Positions 26,539-34,748 of a stretch of DNA of 49,812 nt are shown piece by piece. Every line of letters begins with the position of its first letter. The stretch's first letter is position 1. Below the pieces are notes generated by a model. It worked only from the letters and a program-made list of their open reading frames with translations. It was not told the origin of the DNA and ran no database searches. Source of the stretch: Acidobacteriaceae bacterium (lineage in GTDB: Bacteria; Acidobacteriota; Terriglobia; Terriglobales; Acidobacteriaceae); contig JASHQQ010000393.1 of assembly GCA_030039035.1 (NCBI GenBank), positions 1 through 49,812 on the forward strand. The letters are read 5' to 3'. A program made the position numbers and the translations under genes.

Positions 26539-28056
26539 TTGTCCGCCCATCTTCGTCACATTCTTTCCGTCGCGGTTCTGGTTCCGTTGCTCTCCATGGG
26601 CACAGCGCAGGCTCCCGCACCGGCTGCAAAGCCCGTGCCGCCGGCGCCGGTTCCGTTCGGCTTTTCGCCGCCTGTGCCGCACGTGAATGCTCCGCTGGGC
26701 GAAATTCCGCGCTTTCCGGGCGACGGCGAAGGCGCCTACAAGACGCACCGGTATCGCGATCTGTTTGCGGAGCAGGGCCACACTGCGGCCGAGAGCCGCG
26801 CCAGGATCGAGAAGGCCTTTCAGCAGCTTTTCCACGGTGACGGGCAGGAAGAGCGGCTCTATTTTGAGACCGGCGCCAACCAGAACGGGCCCCTGGCGTA
26901 CATCACCGATTGGGCGAACAACGACGCGCGAACCGAGGGCATGAGTTACGGGATGATGATCGCCGTCGAGCTCGACAGGAAACGCGAGTTCGACGCGCTG
27001 TGGAACTGGGCCAACACCTATATGCTCATCACCGACCCGAAAAATCCGTCCGTTGGATACTTCGCGTGGTCGATGAACACCGACGGCACGCCGCGCTCCA
27101 CCGGCGCCGCGCCCGACGGCGAAGAGTATTTCGTGATGTCGCTTTATTTCGCCGCGCACCGGTGGGGCAACGGCAAGGGCATCTATAACTATCAGGAACA
27201 GGCCGACAGAATCCTGCGCGGCATGCGCCATCATCCGGCGCTGACGGGCGCGAGTCCCTTCCGCATTCACCCGGATGATCCGCCCTTCATACCGCCGGAT
27301 CATCCCTGGCCGAGCCCCAACAACCGCGCGCTCGAGCGCTCCGGCGCGCTCCCGGCGACATTTCATTTTCCGCGCGGGCCGCGCACCGAATCGATCGGCC
27401 CCATGGTGGAAGAATCCCATTTCATGATTCGCTTTGTGCCCAACGTGGAAGGCGGCGTAACGGACCCGTCCTACCATCTGCCGGCGTTTTACGAACTATG
27501 GGCGCGCTGGGGACCGGTGGAGGACCGCGAATTCTGGGCCAGGGCGGCGGACGTGAGCCGCGATCTGTTCACCAGGATCACCGGACCGGAGACGGGACTG
27601 ACGCCGGACCGGTGCAACTTCGACGAAACGCCGATTCAGCTCGCCAACGGCAGCTCCGTACCGTTCAGTTACGATTCCTGGCGCAGCGCAAGCAACTGGT
27701 CGGTCGATTCCTCCTGGTGGCACAAGGACGCACGCGAGACGGCCTTGAGCGACCGCATTCAAAAGTTCCTGTACGATCAGGGAATCGACAAATTCGACGA
27801 CCGCTATACACTCGAAGGCAAGCCGCTTTCCGATCGCCACTCGGTGGGCATGCTGGCGACGACGGCCGCAGGCAGTCTGGCCGCAACCGATGGTCCTGTT
27901 GCGAAAGCGTTTGTCGAGGCGCTCTGGAACATGCCGGTCCCATCGGGTGAGCAGCGCTACTACGACGGAATGCTGTACCTGATGAGCCTGATGCATTGCA
28001 GCGGAAACTTCCGCATCATCGAGCCGCGGCAGGCAAGAACTGCACCCGGAGGCTAA
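26539..28056 (+). CDS. GH8 reducing-end xylose-releasing exo-oligoxylanase-like glycoside hydrolase
   Basis: 505 residues. The start is a TTG at 26539 with a strong Shine-Dalgarno AAGGAG eight bases upstream and a signal peptide directly after (LRHILSVAVLVPLLSMG, cleavage near TAQA). The (alpha/alpha)6 GH8 barrel shows the catalytic acid Glu133 in TEGMSYGMM, a conserved Asp193 in APDGEEYFVMSLYFA, and the probable base Asp379 in FSYDSWRSASNW. The RIHPDDPPF and FYELWARWG regions match Rex-type enzymes rather than endoglucanases. It probably trims xylose from the reducing end of xylo-oligosaccharides in the periplasm or outside. It is followed by a good terminator. Confidence 0.87.
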   Translation: MSAHLRHILSVAVLVPLLSMGTAQAPAPAAKPVPPAPVPFGFSPPVPHVNAPLGEIPRFPGDGEGAYKTHRYRDLFAEQGHTAAESRARIEKAFQQLFHGDGQEERLYFETGANQNGPLAYITDWANNDARTEGMSYGMMIAVELDRKREFDALWNWANTYMLITDPKNPSVGYFAWSMNTDGTPRSTGAAPDGEEYFVMSLYFAAHRWGNGKGIYNYQEQADRILRGMRHHPALTGASPFRIHPDDPPFIPPDHPWPSPNNRALERSGALPATFHFPRGPRTESIGPMVEESHFMIRFVPNVEGGVTDPSYHLPAFYELWARWGPVEDREFWARAADVSRDLFTRITGPETGLTPDRCNFDETPIQLANGSSVPFSYDSWRSASNWSVDSSWWHKDARETALSDRIQKFLYDQGIDKFDDRYTLEGKPLSDRHSVGMLATTAAGSLAATDGPVAKAFVEALWNMPVPSGEQRYYDGMLYLMSLMHCSGNFRIIEPRQARTAPGG

Positions 28057-28057
28057 G

Positions 28058-28081
28058 GCCGCCCGCATGGGGCGGCGTTTT
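28058..28081 (+). terminator. Rho-independent terminator after the GH8 gene
   Basis: A perfect 7-bp GC stem (GCCGCCC/GGGCGGC, 28058-28064 and 28070-28076) with a 5-base loop, followed by GTTTT. It begins two bases after the GH8 stop codon. A second hairpin, CCCGGC-TGAA-GCCGGG at 28085-28100, follows and resembles gene-end palindromes elsewhere in the window. Confidence 0.7.
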
Positions 28082-28262
28082 CCACCCGGCTGAAGCCGGG
28101 CCTGTTCAGGACGCGCCTTTGGGATTTCCCGCACTCCGCTTTTCCAATCCACCCAACGGCTACGCCATTCCCCGCATCGAACGGATGGACCTGGCTCGCC
28201 AGGTTCCCGGGGATTGTGTGCGGCCAGCGGGAGCTGGCGTTCAGCGGTGGAAGGGCGGAGGC

Positions 28263-29924
28263 GTGGCGGATCTCAATAACGAAAAACCTGCTCGCCCTCG
28301 CCGAACCCTTCGGCGCGTGCTCCTGTGGGCAGGATCGATCCTCCTTGTTCTGCTGGCCGGCGCGGCCATCGCGGGCGAAATCGTTCTGCGTCATTCCGAG
28401 CCGATGTTGAAGGCGAAGGTCGTCGAAACTCTCGCCACACGATTCGACAGCCGCGTGGAGCTCGACCGGTTTGGCGTTTCGCTCGTCGATGGCCTGAGCG
28501 TTTCCGGCGCTGGCCTTCGCCTCTATCCGCGACGCATTCCCGCCCCGGATCCGCTTTTCGCGGTGAAGCAGTTCTCGTTCCACACCACATGGAAGCAGCT
28601 CTTCGAGACTCCGATGCGCATCGGCCGGGTTCGCGTCAGCGGCCTTCGAATCCATCTGCCGCCAAAGAACGAACGGGCCAATTTGCCGCATCCGGGATCC
28701 GAAGGCGGAGGAGGCCAGGTCAAAATCGTCATCGGCGAGTTGCTCTGCGACGACGCCGCGCTGGTGATCGGAACCGACAAGCCGGGGAAGTTGCCGCTCG
28801 AATTCGATATAAGCCAGTTGCATCTCACATCGGTTGGCGCGGGCATGCCGATGAAATTCTTCGCCGTGCTGACCAACCCCAAGCCGGTGGGAAATATCGA
28901 TACGCATGGCGATTTCGGACCGTTCGACGCAGAAAGCCCCGGCGATACGCCCGTAAGCGGACAGTATGCTTTCTACAATGCCGATCTCGGAACGCTGAAA
29001 GGCATCGGCGGCACGCTGTCGTCGAACGGCGGCTATCAGGGAGTTCTCGATCGCATCGTCGTCGACGGAGAAACCACCACGCCCGACTTCCGGCTCGATC
29101 TGGCAAGCCATCCTGTTCCGCTCAATACGAAGTTTCACGCCATTGTCGACGGCGTGAACGGAGACACCCACCTGCAGCCGGTCGATGCGCGGCTGCTCGG
29201 TTCCCACATCGTCGCCGGCGGCGACGTGGTGCGCGCGCTCGACCGGCCGGGTCACGACATTCATCTCGACGTCACCGTCGGACCCGCGCGTATCCAGGAC
29301 CTGCTGGAACTGGGAGCGAAGCAGCAGACACCGCTGATGACCGGCGACATGCAGATGCACACCAGCTTTCATCTGCCGCCGGGCCACGAGGCGGTAATCG
29401 ACCGGCTTCAACTGGCCGGTTCGTTCGCATTGATGAATGCGCATTTCACCAACGATCAGTTCCAGTCGAAAGTGGATCAGCTCAGCCTGCGCGGGCAGGG
29501 AGAGGCCAAAGAAGCAAAGAAGGAGGGTAAAGCCATCAAGCAGGGAGACGCAGACGGCGGAACCCAATCCAACGTGGCCTCGACGGTGCGCGGGGATTTC
29601 ATTTTCGGCGACGGGAAAGTCGCGTTCAGCAATCTCGAGTATCGCGTGCCCGGAGCCGACATCGAACTCAGGGGAGTTTATGCGCTGAAGGAAGAGGACT
29701 ACGACTTTGAAGGGTCGGCGCAGTTGGACGCCAAGATCTCGCAGATGGTTACAGGCTGGAAGTCATTGCTTCTCAAGCCGGTAGACCCGTTCTTCTCCAG
29801 ACATGGCCAGACCCTGATTCCCGTCCGGATCACCGGAACGCGCTCCCATCCGCACATTGGCCTCGATCGCGGCCACCGGGACCATGATCGTAGCGAAGGC
29901 AACCCGGATGCGCGGCAAAAGTAG
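28263..29924 (+). CDS. AsmA-like inner-membrane-anchored protein
   Basis: 553 residues from a GTG at 28263, with GGAAGG about eight bases upstream and the single N-terminal membrane anchor placed at residues about 18-42 (RRVLLWAGSILLVLLAGAAI). After the anchor comes the AsmA opening pattern VLRHSEPMLKAKVVETLATRF, then VELDRFGVSLVDGLSVSG, and a long periplasmic beta-rich part. The C-terminal half has the AsmA_2/DUF3971-like phrases RGDFIFGDGKVAFSNLEYRVPGA (cited in two parts: RGDFIFGDGKVAF and NLEYRVPGADIELRG) and DFEGSAQLDAK. Relatives are thought to bridge the periplasm and move or organise lipids. It is a short member. An in-frame stretch upstream back to 27996 overlaps GH8 and looks non-coding. 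Confidence 0.82.
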   Translation: MADLNNEKPARPRRTLRRVLLWAGSILLVLLAGAAIAGEIVLRHSEPMLKAKVVETLATRFDSRVELDRFGVSLVDGLSVSGAGLRLYPRRIPAPDPLFAVKQFSFHTTWKQLFETPMRIGRVRVSGLRIHLPPKNERANLPHPGSEGGGGQVKIVIGELLCDDAALVIGTDKPGKLPLEFDISQLHLTSVGAGMPMKFFAVLTNPKPVGNIDTHGDFGPFDAESPGDTPVSGQYAFYNADLGTLKGIGGTLSSNGGYQGVLDRIVVDGETTTPDFRLDLASHPVPLNTKFHAIVDGVNGDTHLQPVDARLLGSHIVAGGDVVRALDRPGHDIHLDVTVGPARIQDLLELGAKQQTPLMTGDMQMHTSFHLPPGHEAVIDRLQLAGSFALMNAHFTNDQFQSKVDQLSLRGQGEAKEAKKEGKAIKQGDADGGTQSNVASTVRGDFIFGDGKVAFSNLEYRVPGADIELRGVYALKEEDYDFEGSAQLDAKISQMVTGWKSLLLKPVDPFFSRHGQTLIPVRITGTRSHPHIGLDRGHRDHDRSEGNPDARQK

Positions 29925-30067
29925 CATCGGCTGCGGCAAAATCCCTCTTTTCAGTTTGCGAATCCTGGCAGCCGGGTTTCCAAAACGCGCTTTCCCCGCA
30001 TCCAAGCCTGAGAACCGGTCGGCGCGATAGGCACAAACGCGCCGGCCCATGGTGAAGGAGATTGTCG

Positions 30068-30760
30068 ATGAAAAAGATATTGGCCCTGGTCTTCATCGGG
30101 GCATTGGCGCTGCCTGCGCTGGCCGCCGACGACCAGCAGAAACTGGATTCGCGGCTCGACGCCGCGCGCAATGTGATCGATCAGATTGAGTCGGTACCCG
30201 ACAAATCCGTGCCCGAAAGCATTGCGCGCAAAGCGTACTGCGTGGGCGTGGTGCCGGGAATGGTGAAAGGCGCATTCATCTTCGGCGCGGAATACGGGCA
30301 GGGCGTAGTCACATGCAGGACAGCCAACGGCTGGAGCGCCCCGGTCTTCATTCGCATGGCCGGGGGGTCGTTCGGCTTTCAGATCGGCGGCCAGGGAACG
30401 GACCTGGTGCTGGTTGCGGTCGACCCGAAGGGCTTCCAGGACCTGCTGCAGGACAAATTCAAGATTGGTGGCGACGCTGCCGCAGCGGCAGGGCCGGTGG
30501 GCCGCGACGCCCAGGCCTCGACCGACGTGAGCATGCGTGCCGAGCTGCTCACCTGGTCGCGCAGCCGGGGGATCTTCGCCGGAATCGATCTGAACGGAGT
30601 AACGGTGAGCCAGAATACCGACGATACAGATACCTTTTATGGCCGCGCAGAGCATTTCGATTCGGTCCTGCACGGCAGTGTTTCCGCGCCCGCGCCTGCC
30701 GACGGGTTTTTGCACGCGGTGGAAAGGTACTTCGGCCCCGCCCGGACAGCGAGCCGCTAA
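30068..30760 (+). CDS. Secreted SYLF-domain (Ysc84/DUF500) lipid-binding protein
   Basis: 230 residues from ATG 30068, which has AAGGAG seven bases upstream; a TTG two codons earlier is too close to that site. A signal peptide (KKILALVFIGALALPALA) leads into a SYLF domain covering most of the protein: ARKAYCVGVVPGMVKGAF, FGAEYGQGVVTCR, FIRMAGGSFGFQIGGQGTDLVLV, GRDAQASTDVSMRAELLTWSRSRGIFAGIDLNG (quoted in parts) and a Tyr in the DTFYGR segment. The domain binds acidic lipids in eukaryotic homologues; bacterial forms are periplasmic or outer-membrane associated and of unknown role. It precedes a stress-type DUF892 gene. Confidence 0.85.
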   Translation: MKKILALVFIGALALPALAADDQQKLDSRLDAARNVIDQIESVPDKSVPESIARKAYCVGVVPGMVKGAFIFGAEYGQGVVTCRTANGWSAPVFIRMAGGSFGFQIGGQGTDLVLVAVDPKGFQDLLQDKFKIGGDAAAAAGPVGRDAQASTDVSMRAELLTWSRSRGIFAGIDLNGVTVSQNTDDTDTFYGRAEHFDSVLHGSVSAPAPADGFLHAVERYFGPARTASR

Positions 30761-31062
30761 CCGGGGGATAATTCGCGTCGTGGCAGGGCCGTGCGGCGGC
30801 GCAAAAAATGCCTCCATTCGATGCGCTTCGAAGGCCTGCAGAAGGGCAACGGGGCGCATCGCCTTCGCATCAGAAGGGTCAGCAAGCCAAACGAGCGTTT
30901 TTTCGGAAGGATGTATCCGAAGCAGACATCAGGGAGCAGCCGCGGCAATGACGCGCGGCTGCGACCTGTTTTGCCGCCGCAAGGTCGACTGCGGCGGCCA
31001 GGCACACGCAAAGGCTTGCTTCGGCCTTTCCGGAGAATCGCAGACCCCAGTGGAGGAATGAG
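30761..31062 (+). other. 302-bp spacer with two strong tandem hairpins
   Basis: No supported gene. Two perfect 9-bp GC stems lie in series: GCAGCCGCG/CGCGGCTGC (30936-30944 and 30954-30962, 9-base loop) and GCCGCCGCA/TGCGGCGGC (30973-30981 and 30990-30998, 8-base loop). A TGTTTT run follows the first stem closely, so it may terminate the SYLF transcript. The second stem lies in the probable DUF892 leader. GGAGG at 31052-31056 is the DUF892 ribosome-binding site. Confidence 0.6.
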
Positions 31063-31557
31063 ATGAGCGTCGACACAATCGAGAAGCTGTTTGAAGAGGA
31101 GTTGAAGGACCTTTACTCTGCCGAGACCCAGATCACCAAAACCCTGCCCAAAATGGCCAGGTCGGCGAAATCGAGCGAACTGCGCAACGCCTTTGAACAC
31201 CATTTGAAAGAAACCGAAGGGCAGATCCAGCGGCTCGACCAGATCTTCGAGATCCTGGGCAAGAGTCCGAAGGGCGAGACCTGCGAGGGCATGAAAGGAG
31301 TTCTCGAAGAGGGCTCCCACATGCTGGGCGAAAGCAAGGAAGGCGACATTCGCGATGTGGCCATGATCTCGGCGGCGCAGCGCGTCGAGCACTACGAGAT
31401 GGCGGCCTATGGCACGGTTCGCACCTGCGCCGAGCGCCTGGGCAAACCGCAAATCGTCCGTCTTCTGGAACAGACGCTGGCCGAGGAAAAGGCGGCCGAC
31501 AAGAAACTCACCGAAATCTCCAGCCAGATGTACCAGCACGCGGTGCGCGCGGCTTGA
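31063..31557 (+). CDS. DUF892 / YciE-YciF family ferritin-like protein
   Basis: 164 residues, standard length, starting ATG 31063 with GGAGG six bases upstream. It is entirely helical in a four-helix ferritin-like pattern: IEKLFEEELKDLYSAETQI, LRNAFEHHLKETEGQI, DVAMISAAQRVEHYEMAAYGT and LEQTLAEEKAADKKL. Glu/His residues in ELKDLYSAE, HHLKETE, RVEHYE and LAEEK are the likely di-iron ligands. YciE/YciF proteins are induced by osmotic and other envelope stresses; ferroxidase or manganese-binding activity has been proposed. It is followed by a strong terminator. Confidence 0.9.
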   Translation: MSVDTIEKLFEEELKDLYSAETQITKTLPKMARSAKSSELRNAFEHHLKETEGQIQRLDQIFEILGKSPKGETCEGMKGVLEEGSHMLGESKEGDIRDVAMISAAQRVEHYEMAAYGTVRTCAERLGKPQIVRLLEQTLAEEKAADKKLTEISSQMYQHAVRAA

Positions 31558-31563
31558 GCGACG

Positions 31564-31604
31564 AGCGCGGGCGGTGGCTCGCCACGGCCCGCGCTTTCCC
31601 TTTT
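31564..31604 (+). terminator. Terminator after DUF892 gene
   Basis: Nested hairpin: outer 9-bp stem AGCGCGGGC/GCCCGCGCT (31564-31572 and 31587-31595) enclosing an inner GTGGC/GCCAC stem, followed by TTCCCTTTT. It starts seven bases after the stop codon and separates this gene from the convergent M61 gene. Confidence 0.75.
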
Positions 31605-31631
31605 CCGACTTCATGAGCCGTTGGACCGGCT

Positions 31632-33500
31632 CTATTGGCCTGTCGCGCGCGGCTTGATCAGGTCGTCGAGATAGTCGGCCCGGTCGCTCACGCGTTCCAG
31701 GTGCGGATAACGCGGCCCGCCGTGATAGTCGATGTCGCAGGTGCGGTAGTAATCGTCCACCACAACCAGCAGCGAGATCGGTTTGGAGCTGTCCTTCGCG
31801 TCCTTGATCGCGTCGTCGAGCAGGTCTTGCCTGAACAGGCGCCCGTTGACGCCGACGACTTTCATCCCCGAGGAGATACCCGCATTGAATGCGGGGCTGC
31901 CGACGATCGAGTCGTTCACGGTTCCATCGCCGCCCACCTGCAGGCCGATCGAATACACATAGCCAGGATTTCCGCGACGGCCTTCGAGATGGGCCGGCTC
32001 GTCCTTGAACACCACCTTCCATCCGCCGTTTTCGATTCCGCCCACAGGCGCTTCGGCCGAGGTGGAATCGAGTCTCTCGTGGAAGAAACTCGCCCAGTCG
32101 TAGGGGACGATGGCGTTGAGCGCGCTCATCAGCTCGTCGAAGGTGTAGGTCTTCACCTCGGGGCCGTTGTTGGGTCCGCCATGGAACGCGTGGCAGAAGT
32201 CGTCGATCGATTTTTCGCCGTGCGACTCGCGATGGATGATCGTCGCGACCTCGAGCCACAGCAGGTCGCCTTCGTCGTAATAGTCGGTGCCGCGGCGCCA
32301 GTTCATCCAGCCGCGGGCAAATCCGGAACCGGGTCCTCCCATGGGCTCGCCCACAGCGGTGTCGAGCAGCGGACGCCAGGTGCGCCCGGGCCGTCCGGGG
32401 CCGAGCGAGGCCGCAATGCTGGCAAGATACTGGTGGTATTGATCGGGCGTCCACAATCCGCTGCGCGCCGCCAGCATGGGGCCGAGATAGTCGGTCAGTC
32501 CTTCATAGCCCCAGAGCAGATCGGTCTCCTCGGGCTGCTCGTAATAAGGAGTCGCAAGATCGGCGGGCCGGCGGAATTTGCCGTTCCACGAGTGAACGAA
32601 TTCGTGCGCCAAAAGCCCGCCCAGCAACATGCCGGAACTGGGCTCGAGCAGCGCGCGCTCGGGCAGGCGGCTGTCGTTCGACTCGTGGTGTTCCAGGCCG
32701 AAGTGCGCCACGTGATCGCTGAGCGTGAGCAGGAAGTGATAGTCGCGGTAGTGGCGCGCGCCGAAGAGCTTGCCCGACTCCGCCACCAGGTTGGTCATCT
32801 GCTTCTGGTTCGCCGCGCTCATATTCAGCGCATCCTCGCTATCGGCGACCAGGTCGATCTCGTGGTGTATCGGCTCGCCCGGCGGGGTCAGATCGATGCT
32901 GCGATAGTACTGGCCGGCGATCACCGGCGAGTCCACGAGCAGGTCGAGCGAGATCGGCTTGAAGGTCACCTCGTTGCCGGATTGGGCTTCGACCGGGAGC
33001 GACGAGCCGAACTTCCAGCCCTCCGGCAATTCGAGTCTGGCCGTATAACTCAGTTGCTGCGCGGGAGTGTCTGCCGGATACAACGCGACCTCATTCCACT
33101 CGAGGACCATCAGCTTGTCCGTGGCGGAATAGCCGTCGGGCTCGAGGAAGTCGTAGCTGGCGTGCAGCTCCGTTACGCCGCCGGGGATGTCGACGTGAAA
33201 GGTGAAGACATCGAGCAGGTCGCGCTTCCACGGGATCGTCTTGCCGTTCGCCTCGAATTTGAGGCCGGTGAGGCTGGCGATCGGCCCGTCCGGCCCGTGC
33301 TCGCCGGGAATCCACTTGGGGTAATAGACGGTGAATGGGCCGGGCTTGACCGGCATCGTCAGATGGGCGCGCAGCAGCTTTTCCTGCGTCTTTGTGGCGT
33401 CCACGGTCAGCGAGAGGGATTCGTCGGCAAAGGCGAGCGGCACGGCCAATAGCAGAACCAGGGCCGCAACAATCAGCCTGCAACAACGGCGCGATTCCAT
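31632..33500 (-). CDS. M61 family (glycyl aminopeptidase-like) metallopeptidase with PDZ domain
   Basis: 622 residues from ATG 33500, with GAGGAG seven bases upstream and a signal peptide (RLIVAALVLLLAVPLAFA). Order: N-terminal beta domain (about 27-205; PVKPGPFTVYYPKWIPGEHGP is typical), thermolysin-like catalytic domain with zinc site HEFVH at 299-303 (His299, Glu300, His303) and a downstream WGYEGLTDYLG Glu as third ligand, then a C-terminal PDZ domain (about 500-595) around IGLQVGGDGTVNDSIVGSPA. M61 enzymes prefer Gly or Ala at the N-terminus of peptides and are periplasmic. It is convergent with DUF892 and divergent from rpe. Confidence 0.9.
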   Translation of the reverse strand: MESRRCCRLIVAALVLLLAVPLAFADESLSLTVDATKTQEKLLRAHLTMPVKPGPFTVYYPKWIPGEHGPDGPIASLTGLKFEANGKTIPWKRDLLDVFTFHVDIPGGVTELHASYDFLEPDGYSATDKLMVLEWNEVALYPADTPAQQLSYTARLELPEGWKFGSSLPVEAQSGNEVTFKPISLDLLVDSPVIAGQYYRSIDLTPPGEPIHHEIDLVADSEDALNMSAANQKQMTNLVAESGKLFGARHYRDYHFLLTLSDHVAHFGLEHHESNDSRLPERALLEPSSGMLLGGLLAHEFVHSWNGKFRRPADLATPYYEQPEETDLLWGYEGLTDYLGPMLAARSGLWTPDQYHQYLASIAASLGPGRPGRTWRPLLDTAVGEPMGGPGSGFARGWMNWRRGTDYYDEGDLLWLEVATIIHRESHGEKSIDDFCHAFHGGPNNGPEVKTYTFDELMSALNAIVPYDWASFFHERLDSTSAEAPVGGIENGGWKVVFKDEPAHLEGRRGNPGYVYSIGLQVGGDGTVNDSIVGSPAFNAGISSGMKVVGVNGRLFRQDLLDDAIKDAKDSSKPISLLVVVDDYYRTCDIDYHGGPRYPHLERVSDRADYLDDLIKPRATGQ

Positions 33501-33860
33501 GCAGATGCTCCTCAGAGATGGCGATAAGCGTACCTGTGCATCATAATCCCGCAATCCCGGGTCGTCGGCGGCTTGGGAGCGGGTCGGATTCCTTCAGGCG
33601 CCGGGCAGTGTCTGACGAATATCCGATCGAAGGCCTTGTCACGGGGCACGGGCTTTGTAACAGGGCACCGCTTTTAGCCGTGCCGAAAAAAAGCCCTTCC
33701 TTTTTGATCTTTCTCGCGGGCTTCAGCCCGCGAGTAACCGGTCACTGCGAGTTTTTCCGCGGTCTGTGAGGCCCGTATCCTCCAAACCGACCCCCTTTCC
33801 GCGGCATCCGTATAAGGTTCGGCCGGCTGATACACTGGCCGGGCAGGGAGGCGCCTCAAG
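33501..33860. repeat. 360-bp spacer with dispersed palindromic repeat (copy 1)
   Basis: No supported gene. At 33663-33685 is an imperfect palindrome GGGCACCGC-TTTT-AGCCGTGCCG, followed by a poly-A/T-rich stretch and then a perfect 9-bp hairpin CTCGCGGGC-TTCA-GCCCGCGAG at 33713-33734. The palindrome and its flank resemble the sequence at 39687-39740. The rest should hold promoters for the M61 gene and rpe; no clear hexamer pair can be assigned. Confidence 0.6.
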
Positions 33861-34541
33861 TTGGTCGAGCTGCTGCCATCGATTCTTTCGGCGGACTTCG
33901 CCCATTTGGCCGACCAGGTCGCCGCGGCCAGCCGCGGCGGCGCGGCGGCCATTCACGTCGACGTGATGGATGGCCATTTCGTGCCCAACATTACGCTGGG
34001 TCCGCCGGTGGTGAGGAGCCTGCGAAAGTTCACCGATCTGCCGCTCGACTGCCATCTGATGATCGAGAACGCCAACGACTACATTCCCGCTTTCGCAGAG
34101 GCCGGCGCCAACTGGGTGAGCGTGCACTACGAGGCCTGCACCCACCTGCATCGCTCGCTGGAGCTGATTGCGCACCACGGCATGGAGCCGGCGGTGGTTA
34201 TCAATCCCGCCACGCGGGTCGAGCTCATCCGGCAAGTGCTGCCCATGGTGCATCATGTGCTCATCATGAGCGTGAATCCGGGCTTCGGCGGACAGGAATT
34301 CATCCCCTTTTCCCTGGAAAAGATCCGCCAACTGGCCGAATTGCGCCGCGAACTGGGCCTGAAGTTTAGAATCGAAGTGGACGGCGGCGTGGCTCACGAC
34401 ACCGTCGCTCAAATCGTCCAAGCAGGTGCGGAGCTGCTGGTCGCCGGCAATGCCGTCTTTGGCGCCGGCCAGCCGGAGCGGGACGCACGGGCCTTGCTGA
34501 ACGCGGCGCGCGAGGCCGAACTGGCAGGCGCGAGCCGCTAG
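33861..34541 (+). CDS. rpe: Ribulose-phosphate 3-epimerase
   Basis: 226 residues. The start is a TTG at 33861 with GGGAGG nine bases upstream; it gives the standard N-terminus VELLPSILSADFAHL. TIM-barrel metal ligands and catalytic residues are in place: His32 and Asp34 in HVDVMDGHFVPN, His65 in CHLMIE, Asp174 in EVDGGV, plus the phosphate loop NPGFGGQ. The enzyme interconverts ribulose 5-phosphate and xylulose 5-phosphate in the pentose phosphate pathway. About 200 bp separate it from the BamD-like gene on the same strand, so they may be transcribed separately. Confidence 0.95.
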   Translation: MVELLPSILSADFAHLADQVAAASRGGAAAIHVDVMDGHFVPNITLGPPVVRSLRKFTDLPLDCHLMIENANDYIPAFAEAGANWVSVHYEACTHLHRSLELIAHHGMEPAVVINPATRVELIRQVLPMVHHVLIMSVNPGFGGQEFIPFSLEKIRQLAELRRELGLKFRIEVDGGVAHDTVAQIVQAGAELLVAGNAVFGAGQPERDARALLNAAREAELAGASR

Positions 34542-34609
34542 TCCGGACGGGCAAGCGGCAGGTAAAATCGAAACGGCAGGTCGAATTGGCGGAGTGGCTG
34601 TCCCCCGGT

Positions 34610-34734
34610 GCATTTCCGCCCCAACGCGTTTCAGGAAATGCTGTAAGGCGAAGCTCGAACGACAAGTCGGCGCGACCAGCAGGGAGCGACGACCTTGAAG
34701 CGTGCCAGAGACCTCGCACCATTTCCTAAAACGC
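34610..34734 (+). repeat. Inverted repeats in the leader of the BamD-like gene
   Basis: GCGTTTCAGGAAATG at 34626-34640 and CATTTCCTAAAACGC at 34720-34734 are complementary at 14 of 15 positions with a 79-base gap. The left arm can alternatively pair locally, GCATTTCC (34610-34617) with GGAAATGC (34634-34641). The right arm ends 14 bases before the next ATG. No coding sequence is supported here. Confidence 0.5.
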
Positions 34735-34748
34735 AGTAAAGAGGTGGT

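Noticed and set aside
30791..31066. 91-codon + strand frame before DUF892
   Set aside because: Runs across two strong hairpins, Arg/Gly/Pro-rich, no ribosome-binding site.
31635..33452. Long open frame (about 605 codons) antisense to the M61 peptidase
   Set aside because: No ribosome-binding site or protein family signal; the opposite strand has signal peptide, HEFVH and PDZ.
34542..34748. Possible tRNA or small structured RNA gene before the BamD-like gene
   Set aside because: No acceptor/anticodon cloverleaf or T-loop consensus; only the inverted repeats reported above.
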